17,445 bases of DNA, taken from contig JAISCU010000376.1 in the NCBI GenBank assembly GCA_031265345.1, forward strand, positions 1 to 17,445, in the 5' to 3' direction. Origin of the DNA: Bifidobacteriaceae bacterium (GTDB lineage: Bacteria > Actinomycetota > Actinomycetes > Actinomycetales > WQXJ01). The translations under genes and the position numbers were made by a program. Of this stretch, positions 13,401-17,445 are shown in pieces (position 1 is the stretch's first letter; the number at the start of each line of letters is the position of its first letter). The notes beneath the pieces were generated by a model, which did no database searches, had not been told where the DNA came from, and saw nothing but the letters and a program-made list of their open reading frames with translations.

Positions 13401-16400
13401 ATGCCCTTTGCCCATTTCCCGCTGGTCGATGCCGTTGACCTGAGACGCCAGGTCGGCAACCTGACGTTCGCGCGCGGGCAGGAGTACTTCCGGCGCGGGT
13501 TGGTGCTCGGCCAATCGATCAGCTACGACCCGCTCGACATGCGGCTGTTCGGGCGGGTCAGAGGCACCAGGCCGAGCCCTTACGAATGCCGGATCTGGCT
13601 GGAGGCGACCGCGGACAAAGTGGTGGTCGAGGCGGATTCGGGCCTGTGCTCTTGCCCGGTCGGATTCGACTGCAAGCACATCGTGGCGCTGGTGCTGGCG
13701 GCGAACGCGCGCAGCGTGCTGGACGCCACCCAGAGCAAGGTCGCCGTCAACCCGCCGTGGAGCCAGCAGTTGACGAACCTGGTCACGGCCATCCAGGCCG
13801 CTGCGGCGCCGCGCGAGTTGGCCCCCGTCGCCCTGCAATTGCGCCCCGCCGAACGCCCCAACCGCTGGTGGGGCCAGCCCGCGATCGAGGCCAGGGCCGT
13901 GCGTCCGGGCAAGCGCGGGCAGTGGGTCTCGCACGGCGAACTACGTTGGGGCGCGAACAATTGGCAGGTCAGCGGCGTCTCGCGGGCTCAGCAGCGCTGG
14001 TTCGAGGACCTGAACCGGCTGGCCAATTCCTCTTACGGATCGTCCGCCTGGCTCCCGCTCACCACCGCCGATTCCGACGCCCTGTGGACCCATTTGGGCG
14101 CGGGCGCCGCCCTGGGCATCCAGCTAGTGGGCGAGAAGCCCCAGGACACGGTCGAGTTGCGCGCCCTGGTCGAGCCCGCCATCAACATCTGCCGGGACGC
14201 GGAGGGCCTGCATTTGACCAGCGTGGTCCGGATCGACGGGGCTCAGGGCGAGGTCCTCACCGACGCGACCGTCACAGATATCGGCACCGACGGCTACGCT
14301 GCCGTGGTCCCCGGCGCGAACGGGCGCCGCATGCTGCTCGGCCCTGGGGACGGTCGCGGCCCGACGGTCAATTCCGCTTTCCGGGTGGCCCTGCCGGTCG
14401 ATGTCCCGCCCGGCCACATGGACGATTTCTGGACCGGCCTGTACCCGGCGTTAGCCCGCGCGCTACCGGTGGTCAGCACGGATTCTTCGGCTTCGCTTCC
14501 GGAGCTGGTCGAGGCCCGGCTGCTGCTCCGGATCACCACGCCCAGCCCCACCCGGGCCGTCTTGGCTTGGCGTTGGCACTATGGGACGGCTTCGGATGAC
14601 GATGCCGCCGGCTCGGGCGCCGAGTACCCCACGGACGCCTCCGAGAGGCCTGGGCAGCGCTGGGACATCGCGGGCGAGGATGTCATCTTGGCCCGCGTCG
14701 AGGCCGTCCGCGCCTCCACCCGTTCGTTCGAGGACCCGCGCTCGGCCGGCCTTCAAGAGTTGTCCGATGCCGCTCTGGCCCGCTTCGCTGTCTCAGCCCT
14801 GCCCGTGTTGCGGACTTTGGAGGGCTTGACAGTCATTGGCGATCTGGCGCATGTGAAGGTGCGTGACGACGAGCCGGAGATCAAGGTGACGGCGTCCTCG
14901 GCCTCCGATGGAGACTGGTTCGACCTCGACGTGACCGTCCAAGTTGGCGATTCCGAACTCCCATTCAGCGACATCTTCGGGGCCTTGGCGGCGGGCGAAG
15001 CCCATGCGATGGCGCCGGACGGCTCGCTGGTGGCGTTGGACCAGCCGGTGTTCCAGAAACTGGCGCGCTTGATCGCGGAGGCGTCCCAGCTGTCCGACCG
15101 GCCCGGCAAGCCGCGGATCGGGCGTTACCAGGCGTCGCTCTGGGAGGATTTGGAATCGGCGGCCAGTTCGGTCGAGGGCGCCGACCGCTGGCGGGCGTCG
15201 ATGGCGAGTCTGTCGAGGCTGGCCGAGGCCGACGCGGTTCCCGGCCCGGAACCGCTGCCGCCTGGGCTGACGGCCCGGTTGCGGCCCTACCAGAAGGCCG
15301 GTTACGACTGGTTGACTTTTGTCTGGCGGCATCGGCTGGGCGGGGTGCTGGCCGACGACATGGGCCTGGGCAAGACCGTGCAAGCTTTGGCGATGATCGC
15401 CCGCGCGCGCGACGACGCGCTCGCGGGGAGCGCCGGGTCTGGTAGCGAACCGATCCGTGGTGGGGCGCCGTTCTTGGTGGTCGCGCCGTCCTCGGTGGTT
15501 CCGGGCGGGGTGGAGGAGGCGGCCCGCTTCACGCCGGGTCTGGTGGTCCGGGCGGCCAGCGAGACTCGCGCCCGCGCCGGTGTGCCGTTGGAGGAGTTGC
15601 GGGCCGGCGCCGATGTGATCGTGACCTCGTACGCGATTTTCCGGCTCGACAACGAGCAATTCGCGGGGCTGCCCTGGTCGGGGCTCCTGCTGGACGAGGC
15701 CCAGTTCGCGAAGAACTTCGCCACCAAGGTGAACCAGCAGGCCAGAGCGTTGAAGACGGATTTCAAACTGGCCATCACGGGCACGCCGATGGAGAATTCC
15801 CTGGACGAGTTCTGGGCCATCTTCGCCATCACCGCGCCGGGTCTGCTGGGCTCGCGCAAACAGTTCAAAGAGGTCTACGGCGGGCCGATCGCTTCTGGCG
15901 GCAAGGCCGGGTCGGCCGCCATGGCCCAACTGCGGCGGCGGGCCAAGCCGCTGCTGATGCGCCGCACCAAGGAGCGAGTGGCTGCCGACCTGCCCGAGCG
16001 GCAGGAACAGGTGTTGCATGTGGAGCTGAGTGGGCGGCATCGTGAACTGTATGACACTTATCTTCAGCGCGAGCGGTCGCGGATGCTGGGCCTGCTGGAT
16101 GACTACGAGGCCAACCGTTTCGCCATCCTCAAGTCGCTGACCATGCTGCGGCGGGCGGCTCTCGACGTGACCCTGGTCGATCCGACGGTCAAATCGGTGC
16201 CGTCCTCGAAGCTCGACGTGCTCATGGACCAACTCGACCAGGTGATCGGCGCGGACCACCGAGCCCTGGTGTTCTCGCAGTTCACAACCTACCTGGCGAA
16301 GGCCCGCGAGCGCTTGTCCGAGGCTGGGATCGACTACGCCTACCTCGACGGGTCGACCACCAACCGGGCGTCCGTTATCAACGGTTTCAAACGCGGAGCG

Positions 16401-16706
16401 GCGCCGGTGTTCCTGATCTCGTTGAAGGCGGGCGGGTTCGGGCTCAACCTGACCGAGGCGGACTATGTGTTCCTGCTCGACCCGTGGTGGAACCCCGCCA
16501 CCGAGAACCAGGCCATCGACCGGACGCACCGGATCGGCCAGACGCGGGCCGTGATGGTGTCCCGCCTGGTGGCGCAGGACACCATCGAGGAGAAGGTGAT
16601 GGCGCTCAAGGAGCGCAAGCAGGCGCTGTTCGACTCCTTGTTGGACCAGGACGGCGCCTTCTCCGGCGGTTTGACGGCCGATGACGTGCGCGCGCTCGTG
16701 GCGTGA
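13401..16706 (+). CDS. SWIM zinc-finger SNF2-family helicase/translocase
   Basis: Encodes 1101 aa from ATG 13401, chosen because a good promoter ends 6 nt upstream and residues before it are low complexity. The SWIM zinc finger is near the N-terminus: Cys83-x-Cys85-x5-Cys91-x-His93 (CSCPVGFDCKH). A long region without recognised motifs follows to about residue 610. The SNF2 ATPase comprises LADDMGLGKTVQAL (Lys658, Walker A), the Walker B box DEAQ (Asp765-Glu766-Ala767-Gln768), TGTPMENS, and in the second RecA lobe VFSQFTTYL, YLDGST, SLKAGGFGLNLTEADYV and DRTHRIGQT. It should move on double-stranded DNA using ATP; its role (repair, transcription or defence) is not shown by its neighbours. All key motifs look intact. 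Confidence 0.96.
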   Translation: MPFAHFPLVDAVDLRRQVGNLTFARGQEYFRRGLVLGQSISYDPLDMRLFGRVRGTRPSPYECRIWLEATADKVVVEADSGLCSCPVGFDCKHIVALVLAANARSVLDATQSKVAVNPPWSQQLTNLVTAIQAAAAPRELAPVALQLRPAERPNRWWGQPAIEARAVRPGKRGQWVSHGELRWGANNWQVSGVSRAQQRWFEDLNRLANSSYGSSAWLPLTTADSDALWTHLGAGAALGIQLVGEKPQDTVELRALVEPAINICRDAEGLHLTSVVRIDGAQGEVLTDATVTDIGTDGYAAVVPGANGRRMLLGPGDGRGPTVNSAFRVALPVDVPPGHMDDFWTGLYPALARALPVVSTDSSASLPELVEARLLLRITTPSPTRAVLAWRWHYGTASDDDAAGSGAEYPTDASERPGQRWDIAGEDVILARVEAVRASTRSFEDPRSAGLQELSDAALARFAVSALPVLRTLEGLTVIGDLAHVKVRDDEPEIKVTASSASDGDWFDLDVTVQVGDSELPFSDIFGALAAGEAHAMAPDGSLVALDQPVFQKLARLIAEASQLSDRPGKPRIGRYQASLWEDLESAASSVEGADRWRASMASLSRLAEADAVPGPEPLPPGLTARLRPYQKAGYDWLTFVWRHRLGGVLADDMGLGKTVQALAMIARARDDALAGSAGSGSEPIRGGAPFLVVAPSSVVPGGVEEAARFTPGLVVRAASETRARAGVPLEELRAGADVIVTSYAIFRLDNEQFAGLPWSGLLLDEAQFAKNFATKVNQQARALKTDFKLAITGTPMENSLDEFWAIFAITAPGLLGSRKQFKEVYGGPIASGGKAGSAAMAQLRRRAKPLLMRRTKERVAADLPERQEQVLHVELSGRHRELYDTYLQRERSRMLGLLDDYEANRFAILKSLTMLRRAALDVTLVDPTVKSVPSSKLDVLMDQLDQVIGADHRALVFSQFTTYLAKARERLSEAGIDYAYLDGSTTNRASVINGFKRGAAPVFLISLKAGGFGLNLTEADYVFLLDPWWNPATENQAIDRTHRIGQTRAVMVSRLVAQDTIEEKVMALKERKQALFDSLLDQDGAFSGGLTADDVRALVA

Positions 16707-16810
16707 CCGTTCGGCCTGGCCGGTGCCGGGTTGAACCGAGTCGGGCCGGGCCGGGCAGCCCGGGCACTGTCGGGCTGGGCCCAGGCGGCTGGCCTCGCGC
16801 CCGCCTCGTC

Positions 16811-16858
16811 CCTAATCCACCGTCGCGCGGGTCCGGTCGGCTGCGGCGGTGGCTTAGG
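16811..16858. repeat. Inverted repeat 1 after the SNF2 gene
   Basis: CCTAATCCACCG (16811-16822) and CGGTGGCTTAGG (16847-16858) pair at 11 of 12 positions around a 24-nt loop. The left arm recurs in the next hairpin as CCTAACCCACCG. Confidence 0.55.
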
Positions 16859-16866
16859 TCACCCGC

Positions 16867-17093
16867 TGGACGATGCCGCCCGGTCGGCCACCCGCGTTTG
16901 CGCAGGTCACGGGGTGGGCGGCATCGGCACCGCCTTGCCCGTCCCGTCCCTAACCCACCGTGGGAGCCACGCCGGACCATGCCACGGTGGGTCCGGTCAC
17001 AGCGGCCGCCCGGACGCCCGCACTCGGATGGCCTGTGCGGGCGGTCCATCCGTCCGCCCTGAGCAGGGGACCGTTCCTTGCCCACTCAGCGGT
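16867..17093. repeat. Scrambled remnants of the ~200-bp repeat
   Basis: Three segments match copies 1 and 2 but in a different order: TGGACGATGCCGCCCGGTCG at 16867-16886 (identical to 11550-11569), GTTTGCGCAGGTCA at 16896-16909 (identical to 11407-11420), and GGGGACCGTTCCTTGCCCAC at 17066-17085, resembling the GGGGACGGTACC start. The DnaA-box-like words are absent. Confidence 0.5.
16953..16992. repeat. Inverted repeat 2 after the SNF2 gene
   Basis: ACCCACCGTGG (16953-16963) and CCACGGTGGGT (16982-16992) form a perfect 11-bp stem with an 18-nt loop. With inverted repeat 1 it shares GTCCCTAA-Y-CCACCGT on the left and GGGTCCGGTC nearby, so the two are copies of one element 139 bp apart. No U-run follows. 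Confidence 0.6.
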
Positions 17094-17280
17094 CGGCGTC
17101 GCTACCCCGAGCACCGCCCCGGCCCGCGGCCCGGCTGATCGTCCAGGCCATCGACCACGACGGCTGGACGGCCGAGCTCATCTCTCGCGCCCTCGGCCAA
17201 CCCACACCGCCCGCGCTGGCCTGGCCGCCTGAAAACCCCCGATTCCCCGAAACCAGCGCGCGGAAAACGCGACTCGGCAT

Positions 17281-17423
17281 CGAAAGCCACGGATTGCATC
17301 CTTTTCGGAGGCCCTCGGAAATCCGAAGAACACAGGGCGCGCCGAGTGCCTGCTTTTGCACGCTGGTTTGCGTCGAGTGCCCGCGATTGCACCTGATTCG
17401 GGATCGAGTGCCCAGTTTTGCAC
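17281..17423. repeat. 31-bp-period direct repeat array at the window edge
   Basis: Three 19-nt units start exactly 31 bp apart at 17343, 17374 and 17405: CGAGTGCC, a variable 5-nt block, then TTGCAC (the block reads TGCTT, CGCGA and CAGTT). A weaker unit, CGAAAGCCACGGATTGCAT, is at 17281, two periods upstream; no unit is recognisable at 17312. The 12-nt gaps differ. The array may continue past the window. Confidence 0.7.
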
Positions 17424-17445
17424 CCTCGCCCGGACGGTTCCGAGA

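Larger units (their letters stand above)
16707..17445. other. Right-edge non-coding, repeat-rich region
   Basis: I find no convincing gene in these 739 bp. Open frames are Gly/Arg/Pro-rich with no family resemblance. The region holds two related hairpins, scrambled matches to the ~200-bp repeat, and a 31-bp-period array that reaches the end of the window. A short stretch near 17130-17225 reads like protein (RLIVQAIDHDGWTAEL) without a start codon, so it may be a remnant or chance. Confidence 0.55.

Noticed and set aside
14793..16529. 578-aa open frame on the minus strand opposite the SNF2 gene
   Set aside because: This is the antisense shadow of a strongly supported helicase; it shows no motifs.
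17128..17230. Partial gene reading RLIVQAIDHDGWTAEL
   Set aside because: It has no start codon after the upstream TGA, no family resemblance, and downstream residues run into the repeat array; kept only as a possible remnant.
17281..17423. CRISPR array
   Set aside because: Units are only 19 nt with a variable centre, gaps are only 12 nt, and there are no cas genes; this does not fit any CRISPR layout I know.

Overview
The window is a high-GC chromosomal segment from an actinobacterium. The strongest evidence is a complete dnaK-grpE-dnaJ-hspR heat-shock operon preceded by two HspR-type (HAIR) inverted repeats. Supporting signs are several genes whose -10 box lies exactly 6 nt before the start codon (leaderless pattern), and a nucleotidyltransferase/HEPN-like gene pair of a type I know from actinobacteria. 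I cannot place it to genus. I recognise no rRNA, tRNA, CRISPR array or intact transposase.

Layout, left to right. (1) 1-424: repeat-rich edge plus a strong hairpin, then a leftward hypothetical gene (425-1279). (2) 1280-1687: divergent control region with a perfect TGTGA-N6-TCACA CRP/GlxR-like site. (3) 1688-5376: a rightward two-gene unit, an MFS sugar-type transporter overlapping a cytoplasmic GH3 glycosidase; together they suggest import of an intact glycoside followed by intracellular hydrolysis. (4) 5377-5599 and 6250-6540: copies of a palindromic REP-like repeat around a Phd/YefM-PIN (VapBC-like) toxin-antitoxin pair at 5600-6249. (5) 6600-11361: the heat-shock operon with its HAIR sites, including a cysteine-free DnaJ and three consecutive hairpins between dnaJ and hspR. 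(6) 11363-13198: two direct repeat copies of about 200 bp, each carrying an inverted pair of DnaA-box-like sequences, bracketing a leftward wHTH-nucleotidyltransferase/HEPN-like pair. (7) 13401-16706: a large SWIM-SNF2 helicase with its own leaderless promoter. (8) 16707-17445: non-coding, repeat-rich edge with two related hairpins, scrambled pieces of the ~200-bp repeat, and a 31-bp-period direct-repeat array that runs to the window end.

How the parts fit: the heat-shock block is a conserved core locus with expected self-regulation (HspR with DnaK on HAIR sites). Around it are accessory pieces: a glycoside utilisation unit, two toxin-antitoxin-like modules, and at least four families of intergenic repeats. 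The least explained material is the repeat content, especially the DnaA-box-bearing repeats around the nucleotidyltransferase/HEPN-like pair, the hairpin trio before hspR, and the 31-bp array at the right edge.
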